DNA of 35,508 nucleotides, taken from Candidatus Flavonifractor intestinigallinarum (GTDB lineage Bacteria > Bacillota > Clostridia > Oscillospirales > Oscillospiraceae). Position 1 is the stretch's first letter. Each line of letters begins with the position of its first letter. The translations under genes and the position numbers were made by a program. Of the stretch, positions 1 to 7,710 are shown piece by piece. A model generated the notes under the pieces. It was not told where the DNA came from. It saw only the letters and a program-made list of their open reading frames with translations, and made no database searches. Location: assembly GCA_019119165.1 (NCBI GenBank), contig DWXO01000069.1, positions 1 through 35,508 on the forward strand, read 5' to 3'.

Positions 1-318
1 TCCCTGGACAACATCGAGGAGACCGTCAAGACTATGCTGGACGCGGTGCAGCAGGGCCTGTACGACAAGGCCAAGAAGAACCTGGACGAGAACACCTACG
101 CCTGCGCCACCCTGGAGGAGGTCAAGGAGCGGATGTCCACCCAGGGCGGTTTTGCCAAGACCATGTGGTGCGGCGACGAGGCCTGCGAGCTCAAGATGAA
201 GGAGATCGCCGGCGTGTCCTCCCGCTGCATCCCCCTGGAGCAGGAGCACCTGGGCGACGTGTGCCCCGTCTGCGGCAAGCCCGCCAAGCACATGGTGTAC
301 TGGGGCGTGGCCTACTAA
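1..318 (+). CDS. proS: Prolyl-tRNA synthetase, C-terminal part (5' truncated by window)
   Basis: Only the last 105 codons are present; the frame is open from base 1 and stops at 316-318. The enzyme charges tRNA-Pro with proline in the cytosol. The fragment matches the C-terminal zinc-binding domain of the archaeal/eukaryotic-type (type 3) ProS. It shows the CGDEACE pair of cysteines, a later CPVCGKPAKH pair, and an ending in an aromatic residue (WGVAY), which is characteristic of this class, where the terminal Tyr is conserved. The helical stretch before it (VKERMSTQGGFAKTMWC) also fits. The gene ends at a strong hairpin shared with the convergent amidase gene. The class assignment is from recognition of the tail; the catalytic core lies outside the window. 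Confidence 0.9.
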   Translation, partial: SLDNIEETVKTMLDAVQQGLYDKAKKNLDENTYACATLEEVKERMSTQGGFAKTMWCGDEACELKMKEIAGVSSRCIPLEQEHLGDVCPVCGKPAKHMVYWGVAY

Positions 319-330
319 AAAACACAACAG

Positions 331-370
331 AAAGAGGACCCGGAGCGTGGCTCCGGGTCCTCTTTGTTTT
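331..370. terminator. Bidirectional terminator between proS and the amidase gene
   Basis: A perfect 16-bp stem (331-346 with 350-365) has a 3-base GTG loop. It is flanked by A-rich sequence on the left and a T run on the right, so it can terminate both convergent genes. Confidence 0.9.
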
Positions 371-1205
371 ATTCCTCCACGCCGTACCAGGCCAGCAGGG
401 ATTCCACCATGCCGTCCACAATCTTGGCCTGATACTCCGGGGTCTCCATGAGAGCGTCCTCCCGGGGATTGGTCATAAAGCCCATCTCAATGAACACGCA
501 GGGGATGGTGGAGAAGTTGAAGGCCGTCAGGTCGGAGCGCTGGACGGTGCCCAGGTTCTTGGCCCCCGTGTGCTCGCACACCGCCTCGATCATCAGCTCC
601 CCCAGCCGGGCGCTCTCCTCCACGATGGAGGGGGTGCCCAGCAGATCCCCGTAGGGCACCAGCACCATGGCCCCGTTATAGTCCGGGTCGGTCCAGCCGT
701 TGGCGTGGATGCTGATGTGTACGTCGGCCCCCGCCTCCTGGGCGATGCGGCACCGGTCGATGCCGCCCAGGGTGATCTCGGACACCTCCCGGGTCATCAC
801 CACCTGGGCTCCCAGCGCCTCCAGGGCGTCCCGGAGCTGGAGCCCCACCGCCAGGTTGAGCTGCTCCTCGGTCTGATTGGCTCCGGCGGTGCCGCCGCCG
901 AACAGGTATTTGGTCTCATCGGACAGGGGGGAGACCAGCTCCCGCTGGCCGGTGCCGGTCAGCGGGGTGACACAGTGGCCCGGGTCCACGCAGATCACCG
1001 CCCCCTCCAGCGGCAGCGGGGTGGGGGTGGGCTCCGGCGTGGGCGTGGGGGTGGGCTCCGGGGTTGGGGTGGGAGTAGGCTCAGCAGAGGGTGTCGCCAC
1101 AGGGGTGGGAGTGGAAGCCGGCTGTCCGCCCCCCGGTCCGGCACAGCCGGTACACAGCAGCGCCGCCAGCAGCGCCAGGCAGCACAGCCGTCTCACGCCC
1201 GCCAC
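369..1205 (-). CDS. N-acetylmuramoyl-L-alanine amidase (Amidase_3), lipoprotein
   Basis: A 278-residue protein predicted to cleave the amide bond between MurNAc and the stem peptide of peptidoglycan outside the cell. The N-terminus is a hydrophobic signal ending in LLCTGC, a lipobox with Cys rather than the usual Leu/Ala at -3, so lipidation at Cys21 is likely but not certain. Residues about 30-65 are a Thr-Pro/Glu-Pro repeat linker. The catalytic domain shows the Amidase_3 zinc ligands: VDPGH (His77), Glu in NQTEEQLN (about 113), SIHAN (His about 167), and the catalytic Glu in IEMGFMTN. The start is GTG at 1205, preceded by GGGAG inside the upstream gene and overlapping that gene's end by 13 bases, so translation is probably coupled. 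It is the last gene of a leftward set of three. Confidence 0.88.
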   Translation of the reverse strand: MAGVRRLCCLALLAALLCTGCAGPGGGQPASTPTPVATPSAEPTPTPTPEPTPTPTPEPTPTPLPLEGAVICVDPGHCVTPLTGTGQRELVSPLSDETKYLFGGGTAGANQTEEQLNLAVGLQLRDALEALGAQVVMTREVSEITLGGIDRCRIAQEAGADVHISIHANGWTDPDYNGAMVLVPYGDLLGTPSIVEESARLGELMIEAVCEHTGAKNLGTVQRSDLTAFNFSTIPCVFIEMGFMTNPREDALMETPEYQAKIVDGMVESLLAWYGVEE

Positions 1206-2266
1206 CCCATCTCCCGCTCGTAGGCCAGGATGGTCTCCAGGTTGGCCTGCTCGTAGGCATTGAACACGCTGGTGTCAAAGGTGGAGGCGTTGAGTCCCTC
1301 CACCGGCACATACCAGCTCTGGCGGTTAAAGTAGTCCTGAAGCTCCTGGCTGGAGAACTGATAGCCGTACCGGGCGTAGATCTCGTTGCGGATCAGGATT
1401 ACCTCTTCCTTGGTGAAGGGGGCCAGCTCGCTCTTGTCAATATACCGGCTGTCAGTGGGCAGCAGGTAGCCCTCGGTGGCCGTGGCTGGATCGTCGCCGT
1501 CCTGGTTGCCCAGCAGCTCCAGCCAGATGTCACCCCAGCCCGCCGCCGCGGCCTGGCTGTAGGTAAAGCCGTAGTAGGTCCACTCATGCAGTTTCTCGTC
1601 GTACCAGTAGGCCTCGTAAGAGGAGCCGCTGTCGGAGCTGCCGTTGACATAGAGGTTCATCCACTCCTGCAGCCTGCCCTGGTCCCAGGCCTCCCGGAAG
1701 GTGATGCCCTCAATGCGGGCGGTGAGCAGCTTGTCCATGTCCAGCTGAAGGGGATAGCCGCTCTGATTCTGGCCGGGGGTCTGGAGGGACTGGTCGTCCT
1801 CCTCCGGCGGCACGCTCTCAGAGGGCTGAGGCTCCAGCGTGGCGGAGGGGCTGGGAGTGGCCTGGGCCTCCGGCGTGGAGGAGGGCTTCAAGCTGGTCAT
1901 GGCCATCACCAGAGCCACCACCGCGCCGATCACCAGTACGCACAGCACCACCACCAGCGCGATGTAGCCGCCGCTCCGCCGGGGCTTTCTCTCCTCGGGC
2001 TGGGACTCCATGGGTTCCACCGGGTCCTGCCAGACAGGCTCCTCCCGCTTGGGCGGCTCAGGCGCTTTGGGCGGCTCCACGGGAGCCTGCCGGACGGGTT
2101 CCTCCCGCTTGGGCGGCTCGGGCGCTTTGGGCGGCTCCACGGGAGCCTGCCGGACAGGCTGCTCCGCCTGGGGCGGCTGGCTGTTGGACCGGCCGGTGGG
2201 CTTGCCGCACTTGTAGCAGAAGGAAGCGGTGTCCGCCAGCTTGGTCCCGCAGTATTTACAAAACAT
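1193..2266 (-). CDS. Zinc-ribbon membrane protein with extracellular YARHG domain
   Basis: 357 residues. The N-terminus carries a four-Cys zinc ribbon (Cys3, 6, 17, 20; CKYCG...CYKCG). A Pro/Glu/Lys-rich stretch at about 33-95 includes two copies of a 20-residue repeat. A single membrane helix lies at about 100-123 (IALVVVLCVLVIGAVVALVM), followed by a Ser/Pro/Thr-rich spacer. The C-terminal YARHG domain (about 275-350) is recognisable by LIRNEIYARYGYQF. YARHG domains are extracellular modules of Gram-positive proteins with a proposed cell-wall or ligand-binding role. The Lys/Arg-rich stretch before the helix predicts N-in/C-out topology. The start ATG has AAAGGAG upstream. It is 36 bp from the mutarotase gene upstream and overlaps the amidase downstream. 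It shares its architecture with the five-protein array at 19-25 kb. The precise function is unknown. Confidence 0.8.
   Translation of the reverse strand: MFCKYCGTKLADTASFCYKCGKPTGRSNSQPPQAEQPVRQAPVEPPKAPEPPKREEPVRQAPVEPPKAPEPPKREEPVWQDPVEPMESQPEERKPRRSGGYIALVVVLCVLVIGAVVALVMAMTSLKPSSTPEAQATPSPSATLEPQPSESVPPEEDDQSLQTPGQNQSGYPLQLDMDKLLTARIEGITFREAWDQGRLQEWMNLYVNGSSDSGSSYEAYWYDEKLHEWTYYGFTYSQAAAAGWGDIWLELLGNQDGDDPATATEGYLLPTDSRYIDKSELAPFTKEEVILIRNEIYARYGYQFSSQELQDYFNRQSWYVPVEGLNASTFDTSVFNAYEQANLETILAYEREMGWRA
2041..2160. repeat. 60-bp tandem repeat, two copies
   Basis: 2041-2100 and 2101-2160 differ at only three positions by eye. They lie in frame in the zinc-ribbon/YARHG gene and encode two copies of the Pro-rich segment APVEPPKAPEPPKREEPV. 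A weaker third partial copy lies at about 2010-2040. In-frame slippage of this repeat would change linker length without a frameshift. Confidence 0.9.
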
Positions 2267-2302
2267 AGCTCAGAAACTCCTTTCTGTGGAATGGAACGAA
2301 AC

Positions 2303-3181
2303 TCAGAGGGTGTCCACCTGATAGCTCAGGGTGCGGCTCTCGCCGGGGGCCAGGGTGATGCAGTAGGCCTTGTCGGCCAGCTCCGGGCCCTCCCCCGCCA
2401 CGGCGGACATCCCATGCCAGGGCTCGATGCACAGATAGGGGGCCGCCTTGCCCGGCATGGACCACAGGGCCAGCAGCGGGAAGTCGTGGAAGCGCACCCG
2501 CACGCCCTTGCCGGTCTTTTTGCTGTGCAGCTCCACCTGCCGGGACTTGAGACCCTCAAAGATCAGGGTGTCCATCTCGTCAAAGTATTTGTAGTCCAGG
2601 GGCAGCACGTCTGCGTCCTCCAGACAGGGCCGGGTGCGGCCCCGGTCCACCCCGTTAGCGTCGGGCACCAGGGTGGGGCAGGTCTCTTTCTGCGCAAAGC
2701 GCACCTCGTAGTCGGTAAAGGCCTCCCCCTCCTCCAGCGGGCAGCGGAAGCCGGTGTGGGCCCCCAGACAGAAGGGCATGGGCTTGTCCCCCGTGTTGGT
2801 CACGGTGACAGAGGTAACAAAGCCGGTGTCGGTGAGCTGCTGGCGCACCGTCAGCTGAAAGGGATAGGGATAGAGGGCCAGGGTGTCGCCGCTCTCCCGC
2901 AGCTCCAGCTCCGCCCAGTCCTTCCCCTGCCCCACTACGGAGAATTCGCTGGTACGGGCAAAGCCGTGGCGGTTCATGGAGACCTCTTTTCCCTCAATGT
3001 GGACCTTGCCGTCCTTCAAACCGCCCACAATGGGGAAGAGCAGAGGATTGCGCCCCGGCCAGTAGGCCGGATCTCCCGTCCAGATGTATTCCAGGCCGTT
3101 TTCGTCCCGATAGGACACCAGCTCGCCGCCGTGGGTGGCCACCCTTGCGGTCCGCCCGCCCCGTTTCAGTTCCAGTTCCAT
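2303..3181 (-). CDS. Aldose 1-epimerase family protein (LacX/YeaD-like)
   Basis: 292 residues, the usual length for the galactose-mutarotase-like superfamily, whose members interconvert alpha and beta anomers of hexoses or hexose phosphates in the cytosol. Family signs are NPLLFPIVGGLKDGKV near residues 45-60, RHGFAR near 71-76, the putative catalytic His in LGAHTGFRCPL near 142, and the putative catalytic Glu in LCIEPWHGM near 258. The sequence resembles the LacX subgroup more than classical GalM, so the substrate is uncertain. ATG at 3181 is chosen over GTG at 3184 because AAGGAGG then sits 8 bases upstream. It is the first gene of the leftward mutarotase/YARHG/amidase set and has a good sigma-A promoter at 3211-3239. 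Confidence 0.82.
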   Translation of the reverse strand: MELELKRGGRTARVATHGGELVSYRDENGLEYIWTGDPAYWPGRNPLLFPIVGGLKDGKVHIEGKEVSMNRHGFARTSEFSVVGQGKDWAELELRESGDTLALYPYPFQLTVRQQLTDTGFVTSVTVTNTGDKPMPFCLGAHTGFRCPLEEGEAFTDYEVRFAQKETCPTLVPDANGVDRGRTRPCLEDADVLPLDYKYFDEMDTLIFEGLKSRQVELHSKKTGKGVRVRFHDFPLLALWSMPGKAAPYLCIEPWHGMSAVAGEGPELADKAYCITLAPGESRTLSYQVDTL

Positions 3182-3210
3182 CACAGTCGCCTCCTTGTGT
3201 TGCTATCTGC

Positions 3211-3239
3211 ATTATACCGGCCCTTTTCCTTCATTGCAA
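3211..3239 (-). promoter_or_regulatory. Sigma-A-type promoter of the mutarotase operon
   Basis: On the reverse strand, TTGCAA (3239-3234), a 17-bp spacer and a consensus TATAAT (3216-3211) precede the gene. Confidence 0.75.
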
Positions 3240-3250
3240 GGCCGCGATGT

Positions 3251-3279
3251 TTGACATATGGCCGGTTCGGGGATAAAAT
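3251..3279 (+). promoter_or_regulatory. Sigma-A-type promoter of the TIGR04255 gene
   Basis: A consensus TTGACA (3251-3256) and TAAAAT (3274-3279) are separated by 17 bp. The promoter lies 34 bases before the start codon and is divergent from the mutarotase promoter. Confidence 0.78.
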
Positions 3280-3313
3280 AAGAGAGACTTTAAAATAGGA
3301 AGGAGCAGCCCCT

Positions 3314-4120
3314 ATGCTGTTTGCACCATACGAGCGCGTTCATTATGCCCGTTCCCCTCTGGTGGAGGTCATCTGCCAGCTCCGCTTCCCCACCATCCTG
3401 TCCATCGGCGCCAACGAGCCCGCCGCCTTTCAGGAGGCCATCCGGAAGGACTTCCCCAAGTATATGACCCGGCAGGAGCAGCTGCCCCCCAAGGTGGTGA
3501 AGAAGGGCAACGCCACCGCCCTGGAGCCTCAGAAGCCCATCACCAACTACCATTTCATCTCGGAGGACGGCCGCTGGAAGATCAACCTGACCCAGAACTT
3601 CATCGCCCTGTCCACCCTGTCCTATCAGCGGTGGGAGGACTTTGCCATCCGGCTGGACCAGGCCCTGGCCCAGTTTATCCAGATCTATCAGCCCGCCTAC
3701 TTTGAGCGCATCGGCCTGCGGTACGTCAACGCTATCTCCCGCAAGGTCCTGGGCCTGGAGGATCAGCTGTGGGACGATCTGATCCAGAGCCAGTATATCG
3801 GCATTCTGGGCGAGCCCGACGTGGAGGAGAGCGAGATCGTCAAGTGCGCCCTGGATGTGGAGACCCCCCTGGTGGGCGGCTACCGCATGAAGCTCCATGC
3901 CGGTCCCGGCCTGGTGGGGGCCAACAACCCCCAGAACGCCAACCAGCCCAAGGAAACCCGGTTCATTCTGGACGGGGACTTCTCCGCCGCCGGTCAGGTC
4001 AACGCCGACGCCGTGCCTGAGAAGCTGGAGAAAATGCACCGCTTCGCCGTCTGCCTCTTCCGGGGCGCGGTGACCAACACCCTTCACGAGGCCATGGGCC
4101 CCACCCCCGTGGCCGAATGA
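3314..4120 (+). CDS. TIGR04255 family protein
   Basis: 268 residues. The N-terminal YARSPLVEVICQLRFP, the middle IALSTLSYQRWEDF and the following FERIGLRYVNAI are the hallmarks I associate with the sporadically distributed TIGR04255 family, whose biochemical role is not established. No signal peptide or membrane helix is seen, so it is probably cytosolic. The start ATG has AGGAAGGAG upstream and its own strong promoter. Its stop overlaps the ATG of the acetyltransferase gene (ATGA, 4117-4120), so the two are translationally coupled. Family members are sometimes found in accessory or defence-like contexts, but nothing adjacent shows that here. Confidence 0.72.
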   Translation: MLFAPYERVHYARSPLVEVICQLRFPTILSIGANEPAAFQEAIRKDFPKYMTRQEQLPPKVVKKGNATALEPQKPITNYHFISEDGRWKINLTQNFIALSTLSYQRWEDFAIRLDQALAQFIQIYQPAYFERIGLRYVNAISRKVLGLEDQLWDDLIQSQYIGILGEPDVEESEIVKCALDVETPLVGGYRMKLHAGPGLVGANNPQNANQPKETRFILDGDFSAAGQVNADAVPEKLEKMHRFAVCLFRGAVTNTLHEAMGPTPVAE

Positions 4121-4632
4121 CCGGGGAGGTGACCATCCGTCCCGCCCATCGGGAGGAACTGGAGGAGATCTGGGCCATGGTGGGCCGGGCGGTGGCCCAC
4201 ATGAACCAGCTGGGCAACCCCCAGTGGGGAGAGGACTACCCCACCCGGGACTTCTACGCCGGGGACATCGACCGGGGGGAGCTGTACGCCGCCGTCATGG
4301 ACGGCAAGCTGGCCGGTGTGGCCTGCATCAACACCGCTGAGTCCCCCGAGTACGACCCCCTGCCCTGGACCACCAGCCGCCCTGCCATGGTGATCCACCG
4401 CATGGCCATCGACCCCGCCTTCCAGCGCCATGGGGTGGGCTCCGCCCTCTTCGCCTTTGCCGAAGCGGAGGCCCGCCGCCGGGGCATTGCCGCCATGCGC
4501 ATCGACACCTATTCCCTCAACGACCGGATGCAGGCCCTGATTTGCAAGATGGGCTTTTCCAAGGTGGGGGAGATCCACCTCCACGGCCGTCCCCTCACCT
4601 ATCCCTGCTTTGAGAAGGCCCTTGCAATCTGA
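4117..4632 (+). CDS. GNAT family N-acetyltransferase
   Basis: 171 residues, the usual size of a single GNAT domain, which transfers an acetyl group from acetyl-CoA to an amine. The acetyl-CoA-binding motif A is visible as IDPAFQRHGVGSALFAFAEAEARRRG (about residues 100-125), with the pyrophosphate loop Q/RxxGxG/A as QRHGVG. It is followed by LNDRMQALICKMGFSKVGE, the usual motif B region ending in GF.xvG. It starts in the ATGA overlap with the TIGR04255 gene. The substrate cannot be read from the sequence. The -35 of the next operon's promoter lies within its last codons. Confidence 0.88.
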   Translation: MTGEVTIRPAHREELEEIWAMVGRAVAHMNQLGNPQWGEDYPTRDFYAGDIDRGELYAAVMDGKLAGVACINTAESPEYDPLPWTTSRPAMVIHRMAIDPAFQRHGVGSALFAFAEAEARRRGIAAMRIDTYSLNDRMQALICKMGFSKVGEIHLHGRPLTYPCFEKALAI

Positions 4633-4650
4633 GAAACCGGCGTCTATAAT
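4622..4650 (+). promoter_or_regulatory. Promoter of the NAD-salvage operon
   Basis: TTGCAA (4622-4627), overlapping the end of the GNAT gene, a 17-bp spacer and a consensus TATAAT (4645-4650) lie 36 bases before the nicotinamidase start. Confidence 0.75.
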
Positions 4651-4685
4651 AGACAGATGTCTTGACACCAAAAGGAGGAAGGGCC

Positions 4686-5222
4686 ATGAAACAGCTGCTG
4701 CTGGTGGTGGACTACCAGAAGGACTTTGTGGACGGCGCTCTGGGCTTTGCCGGGGCGGAAACTCTGGACGGCCCCATTGCGGAGAAGATTGCCGCCTATC
4801 ACGCCGCCGGGGACGACGTGGCCTTCACCCTGGACACCCACCAGGAAAACTACCTGGACACCCAGGAGGGGCGGAAGCTGCCGGTGCCCCACTGTCTGAT
4901 GAATTCCGAGGGCTGGCAGCTCTACGGCAAAACCGGACAGGCCATGGACAAGAGCCGGGATATGGTGGTGTGCAAACCCGCCTTCCCCTCCCTGTGGCTG
5001 GGGGGCTGGCTCAAGGGCCAGGGGTATGACCGCATCGAGATCGTGGGTCTGGTGTCCTACCTGTGCGTGCTGTCCAACGCCATCGTGGCCAAGGCCGCTC
5101 TGCCCGAGGCGGAGCTGGTGGTGGATGCTTCCTGCACCGCCGGGCCCGACCCCGTCCTCCACCACAACGTGCTGGACCTGATGGAGGCCCTGCAGATCAC
5201 GGTCATCAACCGGAAGGATTGA
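4686..5222 (+). CDS. pncA: Isochorismatase-family cysteine hydrolase, probable nicotinamidase
   Basis: 178 residues. The likely reaction is hydrolysis of nicotinamide to nicotinate and ammonia, the first step of NAD salvage. The family catalytic triad is visible: Asp in LLVVDYQKDFVDG (about residue 9), Lys in VVCKPAFPS (about 98), and Cys in GLVSYLCVLSNA (about 129). Metal-binding Asp/His residues are present in TLDTHQENY. The ATG at 4686 is chosen because AAAGGAGGAA precedes it; a longer reading starting with TTG at 4662 would swallow this site. The next gene, nicotinate phosphoribosyltransferase, starts 5 bases after the stop and uses the product, which is the main support for nicotinamidase over other isochorismatase-fold amidases. 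Confidence 0.82.
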   Translation: MKQLLLVVDYQKDFVDGALGFAGAETLDGPIAEKIAAYHAAGDDVAFTLDTHQENYLDTQEGRKLPVPHCLMNSEGWQLYGKTGQAMDKSRDMVVCKPAFPSLWLGGWLKGQGYDRIEIVGLVSYLCVLSNAIVAKAALPEAELVVDASCTAGPDPVLHHNVLDLMEALQITVINRKD

Positions 5223-5227
5223 TTGAG

Positions 5228-6676
5228 ATGAAAGAACACATGAACTACACCCTTCTCTGTGACTTCTATGAGCTCACCATGGGCAACGGCTACTTCCAGA
5301 CGCCGGGCTACACCGAGCAGATCTGTTATTTCGACGTCTTTTTCCGCAACGTGCCCGACGGAGGCGGCTTTGCCATTGCCGCCGGTCTGGAGCAGGTCAT
5401 CGACTATGTGGAGCGGCTCCACTTTGACGAGGAGGACATTGCCTACCTGCGGGGCAAGGGCTGCTTCTGTGAGGGCTTTTTGGAGTATCTGAAGAACTTC
5501 AAGTTCACCGGCGACATCTGGGCGGTACCCGAGGGCACCCCCATCTTCCCCCGGGAGCCCTTCCTCACCGTCCGGGCTCCCGCCATCGAGGCCCAGTTTA
5601 TCGAGACCTTCCTGCTGCTCACCCTGAACCACCAGTCCCTCATCGCCACCAAGACCAACCGCATTGTGCGGGCGGCGGACGGGCGGCCGGTGAGCGAGTT
5701 CGGCTCCCGCCGGGCCCAGGGCCCCGACGCCGCCATTCTGGGGGCCCGGGCCTCCTATATTGCCGGCTGCGCCGGCACCGCCTGCACCCTGGCCGACGAG
5801 GTGTACGGCTCCCCCGCCGGGGGCACCATGGCCCACTCCTGGGTCCAGATGTTCCCCGACGAGTATACCGCCTTTAAAACCTACTGCCAGCTCTACCCCC
5901 ACTCCGCCACCCTGCTGGTGGACACCTACAACGTGCTGAAATCCGGCGTGCCCAACGCTATCCGCGCCTTCAAGGAGGTGCTTCTCCCCCAGGGCATCAC
6001 CAACTGCGCCATCCGGCTGGACTCGGGCGATTTGACCTACCTGTCCCGGAAGGCCCGGCGGATGCTGGACGCGGCGGGGCTCACCGAGTGCAAGATCGTG
6101 GCCTCCAACTCCCTGGACGAGTATATCATCCGGGACCTGCTGCTCCAGGGGGCCCAGATCGACTCCTTCGGCGTGGGCGAGCGGCTCATTACCTCCAAGA
6201 GCGAGCCGGTGTTCGGCGGGGTGTACAAGCTGGCCGCCATTGAGGACAAAGAGGGAAACATCGTCCCCAAGATCAAGATCAGCGCCAACCCGGACAAGAT
6301 CACCAACCCCGGTTTCAAGAAGGTATACCGCCTCTTCGACAACGAGACGGGGAAGGCCTTTGCCGATCTCATCACCCTGTGGGATGAAAAAGTGGACGAG
6401 AGCAAGCCCCTGGAGCTCTTCGACCCCGACGCCACCTGGAAGCGCAGCGTGTTCACCAACTTTACCGCCAAAGAGCTGCTGGTGCCGGTGTTCCGCGGCG
6501 GCAAGCGGGTGTACGACTCCCCGCCCATCGCCGAGATGCGGGCCTGGTGCGCCGGGCAGATCGACCTGCTGTGGGACGAGGTAAAGCGGTTTGAGAACCC
6601 CCACAACTACTATGTAGACCTGTCCCAGAAGCTGTGGGATCTGAAGCAGAGCCTGCTGACCCGGGAAGGAAAATAA
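5228..6676 (+). CDS. pncB: Nicotinate phosphoribosyltransferase
   Basis: 482 residues, normal for the long Gram-positive NAPRT form. The enzyme joins nicotinate and PRPP to give nicotinate mononucleotide, with ATP hydrolysis. Recognisable motifs in order are LLCDFYELTMGNGY at the N-terminus, EFGSRRAQGPDAA (about 158-170), GTMAHSWVQMF (carrying the phosphorylatable His), IRLDSGDLTYLSRKAR and SNSLDEYIIRDLL followed by SFGVGERLITS. The ATG at 5228 is preceded by GGAAGG 10 bases upstream, within the end of pncA; MNYTLL at 5240 is an alternative. The gene ends in a strong hairpin. With pncA it forms a two-step nicotinamide-to-NaMN route. Confidence 0.93.
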   Translation: MKEHMNYTLLCDFYELTMGNGYFQTPGYTEQICYFDVFFRNVPDGGGFAIAAGLEQVIDYVERLHFDEEDIAYLRGKGCFCEGFLEYLKNFKFTGDIWAVPEGTPIFPREPFLTVRAPAIEAQFIETFLLLTLNHQSLIATKTNRIVRAADGRPVSEFGSRRAQGPDAAILGARASYIAGCAGTACTLADEVYGSPAGGTMAHSWVQMFPDEYTAFKTYCQLYPHSATLLVDTYNVLKSGVPNAIRAFKEVLLPQGITNCAIRLDSGDLTYLSRKARRMLDAAGLTECKIVASNSLDEYIIRDLLLQGAQIDSFGVGERLITSKSEPVFGGVYKLAAIEDKEGNIVPKIKISANPDKITNPGFKKVYRLFDNETGKAFADLITLWDEKVDESKPLELFDPDATWKRSVFTNFTAKELLVPVFRGGKRVYDSPPIAEMRAWCAGQIDLLWDEVKRFENPHNYYVDLSQKLWDLKQSLLTREGK

Positions 6677-6678
6677 GC

Positions 6679-6718
6679 AAACAGGACTGCCGCAAAATGT
6701 GCGGCAGTCCTGTTTTTT
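6679..6718. terminator. Bidirectional terminator between pncB and exonuclease III genes
   Basis: A 15-bp perfect stem (6680-6694 with 6700-6714) has loop AAATG. It is followed by T6 on the plus strand and has A-rich sequence on the other side. The two genes converge here. Confidence 0.9.
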
Positions 6719-6721
6719 GTC

Positions 6722-7474
6722 TTATTCCAGATCCAGCTCCACCGGGCAGTGGTCGCTGCCGGTGACGTCGGCGTGGATGATCTGGTCCTTTACCCGGGGC
6801 AGCAGGCGCTGAGACACGATGAAGTAGTCGATGCGCCACCCGGCGTTGTTCTTCCGGGCGTTGAAGCGGTAGCTCCACCAGGTATAGGCCCCGGTCTTGT
6901 CCGGGTAGAGAGCACGGAAGCTGTCGGCAAAGCCGCTGCCCAGCAGGACGGTCATTTTCTCCCGCTCCTGATCGGAGAAGCCGGCGTTGCCCCGGTTGGT
7001 CTTGGGGTTTTTCAGGTCAATCTCCTCATGGGCCACGTTGAGATCGCCGCACAGCACCACCGGCTTCTTCTGGTCCAGGGCCATCAGGTAGGCCCGGAAG
7101 TCGTCCTCCCACTGCATCCGGTAGTCAATGCGGGCCAGCTCGTTCTGGGCGTTGGGGGTGTAGCAGCACACCAGGTAGAAGTCCTCATACTCCGCCGTGA
7201 TCACCCGGCCCTCGGTGTCGTGCTCCGGGATTCCGATGCCATAGCTCACCGCCAGCGGCTCGGTCTTGGTGATCAGCGCGGTGCCGGAGTAACCCTTCTT
7301 CTCGGCGCTGTTCCAGTAGATGTGGTAGCCAGGCAGATCCAGCTCGATCTGGTGGGGCTGGAGCTTGGTCTCCTGGAGACAAAACGCGTCGGCGTCCATC
7401 TCCTTGAAAAAGTCCAGAAAACCCTTGCTCAGGCAGGCCCGCAGGCCGTTGACGTTCCAGGTGATCAGCTTCAT
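6722..7474 (-). CDS. xth: Exodeoxyribonuclease III / AP endonuclease
   Basis: 250 residues, typical of the ExoIII/ExoA branch of the EEP nuclease family. It incises DNA 5' of abasic sites and removes blocked 3' ends in base excision repair. The active-site motifs are intact: WNVNGLRA (N7), CLQETK (catalytic Glu), VVLCGDLNVAHEEIDL (Asp/Asn pair), WRIDYFIVS and the terminal GSDHCPV (Asp-His). The start at 7474 is supported by GAGAGGAGA upstream and by the ATGA overlap with the preceding small gene. It is the last of four leftward genes starting with lexA, so it is probably induced with the SOS response. Confidence 0.94.
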   Translation of the reverse strand: MKLITWNVNGLRACLSKGFLDFFKEMDADAFCLQETKLQPHQIELDLPGYHIYWNSAEKKGYSGTALITKTEPLAVSYGIGIPEHDTEGRVITAEYEDFYLVCCYTPNAQNELARIDYRMQWEDDFRAYLMALDQKKPVVLCGDLNVAHEEIDLKNPKTNRGNAGFSDQEREKMTVLLGSGFADSFRALYPDKTGAYTWWSYRFNARKNNAGWRIDYFIVSQRLLPRVKDQIIHADVTGSDHCPVELDLE

Positions 7475-7710
7475 GCGTCCGTCTCCTCTCTCCCCCAGGC
7501 GGTCAGATGGGGGAGGAATTTCAGCATAATGGGCAGATAGGTGGCCACAAAGACGGCCACCGCCCCCAGGGCCGCCCATTTCCGCAGCTTTTTGGGGGCG
7601 GCCAGCCCCAGCATGACCCCGGCGGCGCACAGGCACAGCTTCACCAGGGCCAGGTCCTTCCAGTTCATTTTGGCGATATAGGCGTCGGCAGCCGATAACA
7701 GCTTTTTCAT
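7471..7710 (-). CDS. Small membrane protein, unknown function
   Basis: 79 residues with two hydrophobic stretches (about 24-38, LVKLCLCAAGVMLGLA, and about 46-64, WAALGAVAVFVATYLPIML) separated by a basic KKLRK turn, so probably two membrane helices with a cytosolic positive loop. I do not recognise a characterised family; similar short proteins in related genomes are sometimes labelled permease-like without evidence. It overlaps both neighbours by ATGA (7707-7710 with the methyltransferase, 7471-7474 with exonuclease III), so it is translated with the lexA repair operon. GAGGGAAT lies upstream of its ATG. Confidence 0.72.
   Translation of the reverse strand: MKKLLSAADAYIAKMNWKDLALVKLCLCAAGVMLGLAAPKKLRKWAALGAVAVFVATYLPIMLKFLPHLTAWGREETDA

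Noticed and set aside
165-1223. Long open frame on the plus strand across the amidase gene
   Set aside because: It is antisense to a gene with intact catalytic motifs, is Gly/Arg/His-rich low-complexity and has no Shine-Dalgarno; a GC-rich shadow frame.
2041-2160. CRISPR array
   Set aside because: The repeats abut with no spacers and are in frame in a gene. No CRISPR repeats were seen elsewhere in the window.
1091-3298. 735-codon plus-strand open frame over the YARHG and mutarotase genes
   Set aside because: It runs opposite two recognisable genes and through their promoter region, with composition typical of antisense frames in GC-rich DNA.
5057-6604. 515-codon minus-strand frame over the nicotinate phosphoribosyltransferase gene
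   Set aside because: It is the complement of a gene with all family motifs; no plausible start site.
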